Source of the DNA: Trueperaceae bacterium
GTDB taxonomy: Bacteria > Deinococcota > Deinococci > Deinococcales > Trueperaceae
DNA length: 32,180 nucleotides
Assembly: GCA_020431825.1 (NCBI GenBank)
Contig: JAGQHN010000055.1
Coordinates: 1 to 32,180, forward strand
Direction: 5' to 3'
Shown: positions 17,452 through 25,805 of the stretch, in pieces
Numbering within the stretch: position 1 is the stretch's first letter
How the letters are laid out: each line of letters opens with the position of its first letter
Translations under genes and position numbers: made by a program
Notes under the pieces: model-generated
Seen by the model: the letters and a program-made list of their open reading frames with translations, nothing else
The model's database searches: none
What the model was told of the DNA's origin: nothing

Positions 17452-18624
17452 GTGTTGAGATATCGATTTATACAAACAAATACTGTTGATCCCCAAATAG
17501 TTCTTTCGGGGTTTAATCTAGCTCCTCAGGGCTATAATGTTTTCAATTCAAGCCTCGAGCTTAGAGGTTGGGTTATTGCTAAAGATGAAATGGTCGAAAA
17601 GCTCGAGATTTTCATTTATGCGAATTTTAAGCGGAAATTAATTGATATAGAGAAGTTTAATGATAGCCCAGATATAGCAGAACTGTTTCCTGGTTATGCG
17701 GGCATAAATCAAGCACGATTTAAAGTGATACTTGATCCCAATCAAATTCATGAGCTAAAGGATAAAAAAGATTTTGCAATAGAAATGGTTGTGCACACAA
17801 AAAGTGCAGTTTATTGTTTCAAAACCATCACTTTTGTAAAAGATGATGATATGACCCAAGCTGTATTTGTCGTTGGGTCACCCCGTAGCGGAACTTCTAT
17901 TTTGGGTAATACGCTTAGCGATGTTCTAATGGGTGAAAATCAGTTTGGTGAAAGTCATGTACTTACCCTTATGCATGAACTGCAATTAAAAATAGATGAG
18001 TATTATAAAGGAACGCCTGCGTCTCATCTAAACTTTCATATGCTCAGTGAATATAACCGCTATTTACTTATAGCACAGCTGCAGAATGTTTTTAAGTTGC
18101 AGTATGCAGGTATTGCCCGAAATGGTAGTTTTGTCGATAAAACGCCCGGAATACCAATGTTAAACGCGCTTCCGATTATTGTGCAAATGTGGCCACAAGC
18201 TAAAATTGTTTTTGCCAAGCGGCGAGGCATTGAAAATATAGTTTCTCGTATGCGTAAATTCAAAGATGTTGGTTTTGAAAATCATTGTAGACAATGGTCA
18301 AATACAATGCTCTTATGGCAGTCTCTGAGTTCCGAATTGCCAAACCGAATTGAAATTGACCAGTATGACATTCAGCAAGAACCAAAAACTGTGGCAAAGG
18401 CGTTAAAAGATTTTCTTGGGCTAGATTTGTATAAGGAGAGTCAAATTGCCAAAAGTTTTATGCATAATAGACCTGAGAGTACCAGTAAACCAACTGACTT
18501 AGCTGCTTTAGATCTTTTTAGAATTGAATGGACAGATCAACAAAAAGAGCTTTTTAAGATGCTTTGTAATCAGGCCATGCAAATCTATAATTATAGTGAT
18601 GATAGTTCCTACTATCTTAGCTAG
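17452..18624 (+). CDS. PAPS-dependent sulfotransferase 2 with GW/PDIA accessory domain
   Basis: 390 aa. I place the start at GTG 17452, with AAAAGG (17440-17445) six bases upstream; the open frame extends to TTG 17380 inside the preceding gene, but that would overlap by 44 bases and has no better signal. Residues 20-130 are an accessory module with GW (39-40), SPDIAELFP (72-80) and F90, the same pattern as in the neighbouring GT2. The sulfotransferase domain follows: VVGSPRSGTSILGNTL (140-155) is the 5'-phosphosulfate loop, DKTPG comes next, and KIVFAKRRGIENIVSRMRKF is the 3'-phosphate site. Fusion to a module shared with a glycosyltransferase supports a glycan substrate. Confidence 0.8.
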   Translation: MLRYRFIQTNTVDPQIVLSGFNLAPQGYNVFNSSLELRGWVIAKDEMVEKLEIFIYANFKRKLIDIEKFNDSPDIAELFPGYAGINQARFKVILDPNQIHELKDKKDFAIEMVVHTKSAVYCFKTITFVKDDDMTQAVFVVGSPRSGTSILGNTLSDVLMGENQFGESHVLTLMHELQLKIDEYYKGTPASHLNFHMLSEYNRYLLIAQLQNVFKLQYAGIARNGSFVDKTPGIPMLNALPIIVQMWPQAKIVFAKRRGIENIVSRMRKFKDVGFENHCRQWSNTMLLWQSLSSELPNRIEIDQYDIQQEPKTVAKALKDFLGLDLYKESQIAKSFMHNRPESTSKPTDLAALDLFRIEWTDQQKELFKMLCNQAMQIYNYSDDSSYYLS

Positions 18625-18635
18625 TTAAACAGAGT

Positions 18636-19670
18636 ATGACTGGTTCATTAACAGGGTTCGAGCTGATTATACATATTGGTTCGGGGAAAACGGGTTCTAC
18701 TTCGATTCAGCAAACCTTGGCTACAAATACTGAAATTTTAGAAACTTATAAGACGAGATATTTGGGACTTTTAGGAGAGGGGTTTGCCGAAACCTTTTAT
18801 ACCTGGCAGCGTCAACATGGGTGGCTCGAGCTTCTGGATTTACAAGAGCAGGCGCCTGAGCAACTTCTGGCTTGTTTTAATTATAGTTTGCCTGAGCTAG
18901 TGAGACTAGGCTATAAAAGAGCAATCTGGTCAAATGAAGCCCTATTTTCATGCCCAGACTTAATTTTGCCAGTGTTGAGCTCGCTAGCTGAAAAAGGCGT
19001 AAAGTTAAACGGAATAGTTTATATCCGACGACATGATGCTTGGGCAAGGTCAGCTTATTTGCAGTGGGGAATAAGGCATAAGTCCTATAAAGGAAAACTC
19101 AAGAGTTTTGAGGAATGGTCAAAAGATCGTAACTTTAGCTATATGGATAAACTCGAGTCTTGGTTAGACACTAAAGACTTAAAGCTAAATGTAAGAAACT
19201 ATGATGCACTAGACAATGTAGTTACGGATTTTCTAGAGTTTTGCCAAATGGATGCGAGTGCTTTTTCTCTTTTACGAGCAAACGAAAGTCCAAGTGACCT
19301 TGCTTTAGTCATGTGGGCTATGTTTAACGGTCAATATGAAGAAGAGGTTTTGCCAAATAGTCTTATGCCTTTGCTTGCTCAGGGTGGCTTGATAGATAGT
19401 GTCGCCGAGGATATCTTGCTTACTGAGCTATTACCTAAACTGGAAGATTTACAGACTATCAGGGAGGTTTACAAAAAGGACCGAGAAAGGCTAAATGTGC
19501 TATTTGAACAATCTGGTTTTGACAAGATGCCTGAAGAAGATTTGGAATTTAAGCCCATATCTGTGAGTCAAGGTCAGATTAACGCAGCGCTCTTACAAAT
19601 GCTCAAAGCACAAAACGATAAAATTAGAAGTTTAGAAAATAGGCTAAATAGGTTTAGACAAAACAGCTAG
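18636..19670 (+). CDS. Sulfotransferase-fold protein 3, probable glycan sulfotransferase
   Basis: 344 aa. The N-terminus has IIHIGSGKTGSTSIQQTL (11-28), the KTGTTSIQ-type PAPS-binding loop common in bacterial surface-polysaccharide sulfotransferases. WSNEALFS (98-105) and the 3'-phosphate-type stretch YIRRHDAWARSAYLQW (129-144) follow. This motif style is clearly different from the TRSGTT and PRSGTS loops of the other two, so it is a separate subfamily. The last 40 residues (LLQMLKAQNDKIRSLENRLN) look like a short coiled coil. It starts 11 bases after sulfotransferase 2 with no evident ribosome binding site. Activity is predicted from the PAPS-site motifs only. Confidence 0.75.
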   Translation: MTGSLTGFELIIHIGSGKTGSTSIQQTLATNTEILETYKTRYLGLLGEGFAETFYTWQRQHGWLELLDLQEQAPEQLLACFNYSLPELVRLGYKRAIWSNEALFSCPDLILPVLSSLAEKGVKLNGIVYIRRHDAWARSAYLQWGIRHKSYKGKLKSFEEWSKDRNFSYMDKLESWLDTKDLKLNVRNYDALDNVVTDFLEFCQMDASAFSLLRANESPSDLALVMWAMFNGQYEEEVLPNSLMPLLAQGGLIDSVAEDILLTELLPKLEDLQTIREVYKKDRERLNVLFEQSGFDKMPEEDLEFKPISVSQGQINAALLQMLKAQNDKIRSLENRLNRFRQNS

Positions 19671-19672
19671 TC

Positions 19673-19700
19673 TTGACACAGGTAAGAGAGATGTTAGATT
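19673..19700 (+). promoter_or_regulatory. Promoter before the rml genes
   Basis: A perfect TTGACA (19673-19678) with TAGATT (19695-19700) 16 bases downstream, three bases after the sulfotransferase 3 stop. It would let rmlDCB be expressed independently of the upstream locus. Confidence 0.5.
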
Positions 19701-19743
19701 TTCCTTACATAAGTTTAATAAGAGTTGATATTGTCGATTGTTT

Positions 19744-20469
19744 ATGACGCAAAAGGTTTTTTTAACAGGTGGAAGAGGAAGGTTAGGAACTGAGCTTAAG
19801 CTAGCCTTTAATCATGTTTTCGCACCCTCGAGTACCCAGCTAGACACAAGAAATTTTGACCAAACCTTAACAGCTCTCCAAAATGAGAAACCAGACCTGA
19901 TTGTCCATACGGCTGCCTATACTAACGTAGCTCAGGCAGAAACTGAACGCAGTGCTTGCTGGCACACCAATGTGCAAGGAACTGAAAATCTTGTTAAGGT
20001 TGCCAATATCCTGGATATAAAGCTTATTCATATATCAACGGACTATGTGTTTTGGGGAGATAGGGGAATGTATAAGGAAGAGGATACTCCTGGGCCCACC
20101 AGAAACTACTACGCGCTTACTAAATTGGTAGCTGAATCTGTTGCTAGGTTAGCAAACAAACATCTTATTATCAGGACCAGTTTTAGGCCTAGAGAATGGC
20201 CCTATCCCAGTGCTTTTGAAGATGTCTATACCTCACAGGATTACGTTGACATCATTGCCCCAGATATCATTCTGGCAGTAAAAGCGCATGAGCAGATTCC
20301 CTTTACTACCTTGCATATTGCCACCGAGAGAAAATCTGTTTATGAATTGGCAAAAAGACGTAAGCCTGAGGTACAAAAGGGAAGTAAGCAAAATGTCACA
20401 GTGAGTTTGCCTGATGATATTTCTCTTGATGTAAGTCGCTGGCAACGCTTAAAAGAAAGTTTGGGTTAA
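19744..20469 (+). CDS. rmlD: RmlD-like dTDP-4-dehydrorhamnose reductase, short form
   Basis: Predicted NAD(P)H-dependent reductase for the last step of dTDP-L-rhamnose synthesis. From ATG 19744 it is 241 aa, about 50 shorter than a typical RmlD. The nucleotide-binding loop TGGRGRLG (8-15) is present, as are HTAAYTNVAQAETE, HISTDYVFWGDRG and the catalytic YALTK. The C-terminal substrate-binding half is abbreviated (YVDIIAPDIILAVKAHEQ ...). Its position directly before rmlC and rmlB supports the assignment, but a reductase making another deoxysugar is possible. The open frame also allows TTG 19738 as start. Symbol assigned by context as well as motif. Confidence 0.75.
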   Translation: MTQKVFLTGGRGRLGTELKLAFNHVFAPSSTQLDTRNFDQTLTALQNEKPDLIVHTAAYTNVAQAETERSACWHTNVQGTENLVKVANILDIKLIHISTDYVFWGDRGMYKEEDTPGPTRNYYALTKLVAESVARLANKHLIIRTSFRPREWPYPSAFEDVYTSQDYVDIIAPDIILAVKAHEQIPFTTLHIATERKSVYELAKRRKPEVQKGSKQNVTVSLPDDISLDVSRWQRLKESLG

Positions 20470-20472
20470 GTC

Positions 20473-21036
20473 ATGAGCACCTTATTTGAACCGCAAGCCA
20501 TTCCTGAAGTGATTTTGGTTAAACCTCGAGTGTTTAAGGATGATAGAGGGTTTTTTTCTGAAACCTATAAACAGTCCAGCTACATACAGGGGGGGATTAA
20601 AGAAACCTTTGTACAGGATAACCGCTCACGCTCGAGCCGTCATACCTTACGCGGTTTGCATTATCAAAAGATGCCTAAGCCTCAGGGTAAGCTGTTTTCA
20701 GTGGTAAGAGGTGAGGTACTAGATGTTGCTGTCGATATAAGACAGGGTTCGCCCACCTTTGGTCACTGGGTCAGCGCCCTCCTCAATGACGAAAACCAAT
20801 ATCAGCTTTATATACCGGTGGGTTTTGCTCATGGGTTTTGCGTTCTTAGTGAAGTGGCTGATGTGAGTTATAAAACCACGGGAGAATATTCACCAGAGCA
20901 CGATAGAGGCGTTTTGTGGAATGATCCTGCGATTGCCGTTGACTGGCAAATAGCAAGTCCTTTACTGTCATCAAAAGATGAAAAGCAACCCCTATTAAAA
21001 GATGCAGACAATAATTTTATTTACGGAGAATGCTGA
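20473..21036 (+). CDS. rmlC: dTDP-4-dehydrorhamnose 3,5-epimerase
   Basis: Cupin-fold epimerase of 187 aa, the usual size. It converts dTDP-4-keto-6-deoxyglucose to the L-lyxo isomer. Characteristic segments: [30 protein letters not shown], with the catalytic His in [38 protein letters not shown] and the C-terminal [12 protein letters not shown]. It begins three bases after the rmlD stop and its own stop TGA overlaps the rmlB start, so the three are one transcript. Confidence 0.95.
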   Translation: MSTLFEPQAIPEVILVKPRVFKDDRGFFSETYKQSSYIQGGIKETFVQDNRSRSSRHTLRGLHYQKMPKPQGKLFSVVRGEVLDVAVDIRQGSPTFGHWVSALLNDENQYQLYIPVGFAHGFCVLSEVADVSYKTTGEYSPEHDRGVLWNDPAIAVDWQIASPLLSSKDEKQPLLKDADNNFIYGEC

Positions 21037-22094
21037 TGAAAAAGACACTTATCGTAACAGGTGGGGCAGGCTTTATTGGCTCAGCGCTCGTCAGGTATCT
21101 GATTGAGCAAACAGAGCATGAAGTTATCAATCTTGACAAGTTAACCTATGCGGGCAACCTCGAGTCTCTCAAAACAGTTGAGACAAACAAGCGCTATCAT
21201 TTTGAACAGGCCGATATTGGCGATGCGGAAGCTACAGAAAAAATCTTTAACCAGTATCAACCTGATGCTATTTTGCACTTAGCGGCTGAGTCTCATGTTG
21301 ACCGCTCTATTGATGGCCCCGGAACTTTTATTCAAACCAATGTTTTTGGCACCTTCACCTTGCTAGATGTTTCCCGAAAATATCTGGCTAAACTTGACGC
21401 CCACAAGAAAGATGCCTTTCGCTTTGTCCATGTTTCTACAGATGAAGTTTACGGCTCGCTTGGAGAGACAGGGTATTTTTCTGAGACGACTGCTTATGAC
21501 CCCCGTTCACCCTATTCAGCTAGCAAAGCAGCGTCAGACCATATTGCTAAAGCCTGGTATCACACTTACGGTTTGCCTGTCGTTGTGACCAATTGTTCCA
21601 ATAATTATGGTCCTTACCAGTTTCCTGAAAAGTTAGTGCCAACCGTCATTCTAAAAGCGCTTGCAGGCGAAGCAATTCCGGTTTACGGCGATGGTGGAGC
21701 AATTCGTGACTGGCTTTATGTTGATGATCATGTTAGGGGCATTCTGGCTGCCCTTGAAAATGGAAAGCTGGGAGAAACCTATAATATTGGTACCAATAAC
21801 GAGAAAAATACGGTTGAAATGGTTACCGCTATCTGTGACTTACTGGATGAACTGGTAGAAAACCCTAAGCTTGCCAAGCATATTGATTTGCTAACCTTTG
21901 TTAAGGATCGCCCGGGTCATGACCGACGCTATGCGATTGACGCAACAAAAATGAAACAGGAGCTGGGTTGGGCGCCTCAGGAAAGTTTTGTTACCGGCTT
22001 GCGTAAGACGGTCCAGTGGTATCTTGAAAACCAAGGCTGGTGCGAGAATGTTTTAGATGGTTCGTATCAGTTAGAAAGACAAGGAACAGTTTAG
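21036..22094 (+). CDS. rmlB: dTDP-glucose 4,6-dehydratase
   Basis: Extended SDR enzyme of 352 aa that converts dTDP-glucose to dTDP-4-keto-6-deoxyglucose. The NAD loop [32 protein letters not shown], the catalytic STDEVYG and YSASK, and [15 protein letters not shown] are all present. I use ATG 21036, which overlaps the rmlC stop codon as TGATGA and has GGAGAA six bases before; the ATG at 21030 is less well placed. No rmlA (glucose-1-phosphate thymidylyltransferase) is in the window, so dTDP-glucose must be made by a gene elsewhere. A terminator follows 22 bases later. Confidence 0.96.
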   Translation: MKKTLIVTGGAGFIGSALVRYLIEQTEHEVINLDKLTYAGNLESLKTVETNKRYHFEQADIGDAEATEKIFNQYQPDAILHLAAESHVDRSIDGPGTFIQTNVFGTFTLLDVSRKYLAKLDAHKKDAFRFVHVSTDEVYGSLGETGYFSETTAYDPRSPYSASKAASDHIAKAWYHTYGLPVVVTNCSNNYGPYQFPEKLVPTVILKALAGEAIPVYGDGGAIRDWLYVDDHVRGILAALENGKLGETYNIGTNNEKNTVEMVTAICDLLDELVENPKLAKHIDLLTFVKDRPGHDRRYAIDATKMKQELGWAPQESFVTGLRKTVQWYLENQGWCENVLDGSYQLERQGTV

Positions 22095-22116
22095 TCTGAC
22101 CTTGTAAAAAGCTCGA

Positions 22117-22151
22117 GGCCCCTTAGAGTTATTTGAGGGGCCCTTTTGTTT
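22117..22151 (+). terminator. Rho-independent terminator of the polysaccharide locus
   Basis: GGCCCCT (22117-22123) pairs with AGGGGCC (22136-22142) across a 12-base loop, followed by CTTTTGTTT. It ends the + strand locus just before the convergent lipoprotein gene. Confidence 0.85.
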
Positions 22152-22204
22152 GCAAGAGGTTTTGGAGCTAATTGCTCGAGGCTGTACGGGTTGGGCTACC
22201 GATC

Positions 22205-24259
22205 TTATTTATTGGCATTATAGATAGTTACAATTGCGCTTTCCGTCAGAGCTTTATCATAAATACGGACATCATCCACCGTTCCAATCAGAGCGTCGCC
22301 GTTTACGTTGCCACTAAGTGGAATAGCGCCAATGGTCCAGGGACTAGCGGCCATAGGAATGTCACCGGTATGTTCATCGGTGCAGATTTCAACGCCATTA
22401 ACATAAAGTCGGGCAACTTGACCATCATAGGTGCCTACAACATGGAACCACTCACCAAGGGGAGCGTTTCCAGCATAGCAGGCGGCATAGACACCCTGAG
22501 CATTTCTAAATTGCCATTTAAACTGAGTGCCGTGGAAACCCAAAAAGAGATCAGGATAGGCATGATTAACCAGTCCTACATTTTTGGTTACCTCTCTATT
22601 TACCCAGGCCATGACCGTAATTTGCTTGGCGGTAGTTGTTAAGCTGCTCGAGTTAGGAATGGTTACCACGTTGTTATTCATGTGCAAGGCTTGACCAACC
22701 TTGCCTGCCACTCTTTCTGCACTGTCAGCGCTACCATTATTGTTACTGCCAGAACTGTCCAGGACGCTATTGCCGCTGGTCTCTTCAAAGTTGTACTGGG
22801 CAATGAGTTTAGCTGGTTCGGCTAGTGGGACAATCTCCCAGAAAAAGCTTTGATTAGTCTGAGCTTTGCTATCACTTACACTCGCGGTGACCTCAAAACT
22901 ACCTAAAGCCTGAGGTGTTCCACTAATTTCCCCTGTTTGCTCATTGATGCTTAGCCCATTGGGCAAGCCTTGAGCACTGAACTTAAGGCTATCGCCATCT
23001 TGATCAGAAGCGCTTAGTTTGAGAGATACCTGCTGATTGACAGGTGTTGTTTGCTTACCAGGATTGCTTAAGACCGGAGGATGGTTTGTGGTTTCAGTGA
23101 CGAGCCAGCTAAAGTGCTGACTTGTCTGATCTTTTGTATCACTTACATTTATTGTGACACTAAAGCTGCCCGTTTTTAGGACTGTTCCTGAAACCTCGCC
23201 TGTTTGAGCGTTTATGGTAAGACCATTTGGTAAACCTGTAGCAGAAAAACTCAGCTTGTCTCCGTCAGGGTCGGATGCTTGAAGGTTTAATACAACGCTT
23301 GTATTTAGCGGTGAAGTTTGATTGCCTGGATTTGTTAAGGAAGGTTTTTGGTTTGGAATTTCATTCACGGTCCACTTAAAGCTTGCTGTGCTTTTTTCCT
23401 TACCATCATCGGCAGAGACGGTTACCGTGTCGTTTTCGGCTTGCTCGAGTACACCACTAATCACGCCTGTTGAACTATCTATGCTTAAGCCCTTAGGCAA
23501 ACCTTCGGCTGTAAAGCTAAGCTCATCGCCGTCTGAATCTGAGGCTACCAGAGCCAATTCGATTTTTTGTCCAACGGTGTTTTCCTGATCCTGGGGTGTT
23601 TCTAAATTGGGGGCAGAGTTGGACTTTTCAGTCACTTGCCAGGTAAAGCTCGAGCTTACTTCAACTTTGCCATCATCAACACTTATGTCAACCAGATAGC
23701 TCTCAACTTTGCTTAAAGTTCCTTCAATAACCCCTTCGGACGAAAGGCTTAGACCTTCAGGTAGGTTTTGAGCAGTAAAACTAAGTGCATCACCATCGGC
23801 ATCTTCGGCCTGAAGCTCGAGCCTGACTGTTTCGCCAACAGGGTTTGTTTGGTCATCTGGGGTTGTGAGAGTGGGTGCATTATTAGTGGGTTCAGGTTCA
23901 GCTACCTGCCAGCTAAAGCTTGCCTCCGTGCTATTGACGCTATCGCTAACAACGATTTTTACCTCAAAATTTCCAGCACTCGAGAGATTTCCCGAAATGA
24001 GACCGCTTGCTCCGTCAATGCTTAAGCCATCGGGGAGAAAGTAAGCACCAAAACTTAAATGAGTGGCTTTATCGTCGCTGGCTTCAATCGCTAACTGAAT
24101 AGCGTCACCACGTAGCCCGGTTTGATCTCCAGGATTGACGACGCTTGGAGGGATGTGATCGTTTGCTGTTGGGGTAGGATTAATGTTAGGAGTTTGAGTG
24201 CAGGATGCCAGAAAGAAAAGCAAACAGATAAGCAGTGTAGTGGTGGAGGTGCGTTGCAT
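22205..24259 (-). CDS. Surface lipoprotein with five Ig-like (He_PIG) repeats and a LamG-type lectin domain
   Basis: 684 aa. The signal peptide ends in lipobox LASC with lipid-modified Cys20. A short Pro/Thr-rich linker is followed by five tandem modules of about 90 residues (roughly 35-480). Each has the pattern [NQ]Q-x-LxLxASDxDGDxLSF, then GLPxGLSIxxxTGxISG, then SFxVxVxVSDxK and a closing FxWxV: putative Ig/cadherin-like domains that often need calcium. The C-terminal 190 residues form a LamG-like jelly roll (AQYNFEETSGNSVLDSSG, VMAWVNR, GEWFHVVGTYDGQVARLYVNG, DDVRIYDKALTE). It probably sits on the cell surface and binds glycans or partner proteins. AAAGG seven bases before ATG is the ribosome binding site. 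It lies beside the polysaccharide locus in convergent orientation; a link between them is only inference. Confidence 0.88.
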   Translation of the reverse strand: MQRTSTTTLLICLLFFLASCTQTPNINPTPTANDHIPPSVVNPGDQTGLRGDAIQLAIEASDDKATHLSFGAYFLPDGLSIDGASGLISGNLSSAGNFEVKIVVSDSVNSTEASFSWQVAEPEPTNNAPTLTTPDDQTNPVGETVRLELQAEDADGDALSFTAQNLPEGLSLSSEGVIEGTLSKVESYLVDISVDDGKVEVSSSFTWQVTEKSNSAPNLETPQDQENTVGQKIELALVASDSDGDELSFTAEGLPKGLSIDSSTGVISGVLEQAENDTVTVSADDGKEKSTASFKWTVNEIPNQKPSLTNPGNQTSPLNTSVVLNLQASDPDGDKLSFSATGLPNGLTINAQTGEVSGTVLKTGSFSVTINVSDTKDQTSQHFSWLVTETTNHPPVLSNPGKQTTPVNQQVSLKLSASDQDGDSLKFSAQGLPNGLSINEQTGEISGTPQALGSFEVTASVSDSKAQTNQSFFWEIVPLAEPAKLIAQYNFEETSGNSVLDSSGSNNNGSADSAERVAGKVGQALHMNNNVVTIPNSSSLTTTAKQITVMAWVNREVTKNVGLVNHAYPDLFLGFHGTQFKWQFRNAQGVYAACYAGNAPLGEWFHVVGTYDGQVARLYVNGVEICTDEHTGDIPMAASPWTIGAIPLSGNVNGDALIGTVDDVRIYDKALTESAIVTIYNANK

Positions 24260-24432
24260 AAAAAGCCTTTCAGGACATTTGCTGTTTACGCCGTAGGGTT
24301 AGGCAAACAGGTTTAATTTCAAAGTAGCAGAGACATGACTTTTTTTAAGGTTAGCTGTCACAAGCAGAAAAACGGTTAGGTACTTTCAGACTGCCGGGTG
24401 GTAACTGAAATAGTAGTAGGGCAAACTAAAGT

Positions 24433-25038
24433 ATGGAACGTTTAACACTAAACCAAAATCAGCTCGAGCAACTCACCAATCTTACGAGCTTTGTTTTCCT
24501 GAGTCATTTCCGGCAGGCTCAGACAGCATCTGAAGTGGCCAAAGCGCTTAGGCTACCAGCCAATACTGTGCATTACCATGTTAACCGCTTAGCAGAAGTG
24601 GGTTTGCTTGAGGTTGCAAGTGAACAGGGTCGTAGTAAAACTTATCAGGCTGTTGCCACGCAATTTCGTATGACCAAAGAGCAGCAGGCATCCTACTGTC
24701 ATCAAATGAGTCAGAGTATAAGTACGCAGTTAAGAAAACTCGAGCGCCGCTTTGCTGAGGCTGCCGAAACGTCTTATCTAAATGATTCCTCGTGTCGGGA
24801 AGATCCTGAAGATTCTAACTATGTTTTGCTTACCTTAGAAAGCAGTTTTCAAGCTCAAAAATATGAACCTGTTCTAAACCTCTTAGAAGTCACCATGAGT
24901 CAAGAACGGTACCTTACTTTTACTCAAAAGTTTGCTGATCTGATGAATGAACTAAAAGACAGGGTTGAGCCAGGAGAAACCTGCACCTTTGCGCTTATTG
25001 CTTTTCCTGGACGTGGGATGATGAACGGCTCGAGCTAG
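24433..25038 (+). CDS. ArsR-like winged-helix transcriptional regulator
   Basis: 201 aa. Residues about 10-80 form a winged helix: FLSHFRQAQTASEVAKALRL as the first helices, PANTVHYHVNRLAEVGLLEV as recognition helix and turn, then a wing around SEQGRSKTYQAV. No cysteine metal-sensing motif like that of ArsR itself is visible in the helix. The second half has a coiled-coil-like segment (STQLRKLERRFAEAAE) and a domain of unknown role ending FALIAFPGRGMMNG. It may sense a small molecule, but nothing indicates which. The weak ribosome binding site TAGGG lies 11 bases upstream. It diverges from the lipoprotein gene and converges on the SdrP-like regulator with only three bases between stops. Confidence 0.8.
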   Translation: MERLTLNQNQLEQLTNLTSFVFLSHFRQAQTASEVAKALRLPANTVHYHVNRLAEVGLLEVASEQGRSKTYQAVATQFRMTKEQQASYCHQMSQSISTQLRKLERRFAEAAETSYLNDSSCREDPEDSNYVLLTLESSFQAQKYEPVLNLLEVTMSQERYLTFTQKFADLMNELKDRVEPGETCTFALIAFPGRGMMNGSS

Positions 25039-25041
25039 CGC

Positions 25042-25650
25042 CTATTCGTCGGCAATTTTTCTTAAAAGCTCGAGATTAAGTAAGGAGATTTTTCCGTAGC
25101 CCGCACTTATAGCGCCCTCTTTTGCCAGTTCGCCAACGACTTTGGTAACAGTCTCTCTGACTGAGCCAACGGCTGCTGCCAGAGCGTCATGTGTCATGCG
25201 CACCACAGGCTTGCCTTCTTTAGATAGGTTTGCCAGAGCACTGTCTTGCAACTCTAAAAGCTCGGCCGCAATGCGACTTTTTAAGCGTTTGCCAGAGAGG
25301 CGGTGAAGTGCAAGGTAAAGCCCTTCGACAGCAGCAGCCAGATGCTCGAGCACCTGCTGACTTTCACTCGAGCTTAGTTTCATTGGGCTTAGGATTTCAA
25401 CTTCGCAAAACGTTATGGCCTCGGCAAAGTATTTTCTTTGGTGTTTCAGCAAGGCTTCTTCACCAAAAAAGCCTCCTGGTTTGACATAGCGTAAGGTTAA
25501 GCCATTGCCGTCATCGTCAACGGTATGAATACGAATCAGGCCATTTTTTAGGCGATAAAGAGAGCTGGGCTCACCTGGAAATAAGATGACCTCATCTGCC
25601 TTAAAGCTTTGCAGCCCCGTTGGTTTGACCTGCTTGGGGGTGCTTATCAT
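25042..25650 (-). CDS. sdrP: Crp/Fnr-family regulator, SdrP-like
   Basis: 202 aa, the same length as Thermus SdrP as I recall it. The N-terminal cupin (about 15-95) contains VILFPGEPSSLYRLKNGLIR and FFGEEALLKHQRKYFAEA. It lacks the Arg-Ser pair that holds cAMP in CRP, so cAMP-independent action, as reported for SdrP, is likely. A dimerisation helix (about 100-130) leads to a winged helix with HDALAAAVGSVRETVTKVVG as the helix-turn-helix and GYGKISLL as the wing. Thermus SdrP is an activator linked to stress and stationary phase; that role is transferred by resemblance. AAAGGAG six bases before ATG is a strong ribosome binding site. A dyad 38-65 bases upstream may be an operator. Confidence 0.85.
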   Translation of the reverse strand: MISTPKQVKPTGLQSFKADEVILFPGEPSSLYRLKNGLIRIHTVDDDGNGLTLRYVKPGGFFGEEALLKHQRKYFAEAITFCEVEILSPMKLSSSESQQVLEHLAAAVEGLYLALHRLSGKRLKSRIAAELLELQDSALANLSKEGKPVVRMTHDALAAAVGSVRETVTKVVGELAKEGAISAGYGKISLLNLELLRKIADE

Positions 25651-25687
25651 AGGGACTCCTTTACGCTACCTCAAACGACTATAGCGG

Positions 25688-25715
25688 TTTACCAGATTTT
25701 AAGGGATTTGGTAAA
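25688..25715. promoter_or_regulatory. Dyad upstream of sdrP-like gene, candidate operator
   Basis: TTTACCA (25688-25694) and TGGTAAA (25709-25715) form perfect 7-bp arms 14 bases apart. They lie just upstream of TATAGT (minus strand), a possible -10 box for the regulator. It is not a CRP-type TGTG-CACA site. Confidence 0.4.
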
Positions 25716-25805
25716 AACTTTAGTGGCTTTACCCTCATCGACAGAAAACCAGAAACCTTTAACTAAAAGCCTAGCTAATCCGGGAAAGGCTGTCTTTAGG
25801 CAAGC

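Noticed and set aside
22172..22642. 156-codon + strand open frame opposite the lipoprotein gene
   Set aside because: It is antisense to the LamG domain, which has clear family motifs; the + frame has no recognisable domain.
22640..24160. Tandem repeats suggestive of a DNA repeat array or CRISPR
   Set aside because: The periodicity of about 270 bases is explained by five divergent protein domains in one reading frame; there are no identical repeats with unique spacers. No CRISPR array is visible anywhere.
25062..25080. CTTAA...TTAAG hairpin around a CTCGAG inside the sdrP-like gene
   Set aside because: It arises from the symmetry of the iterated palindrome plus chance flanks within coding sequence.
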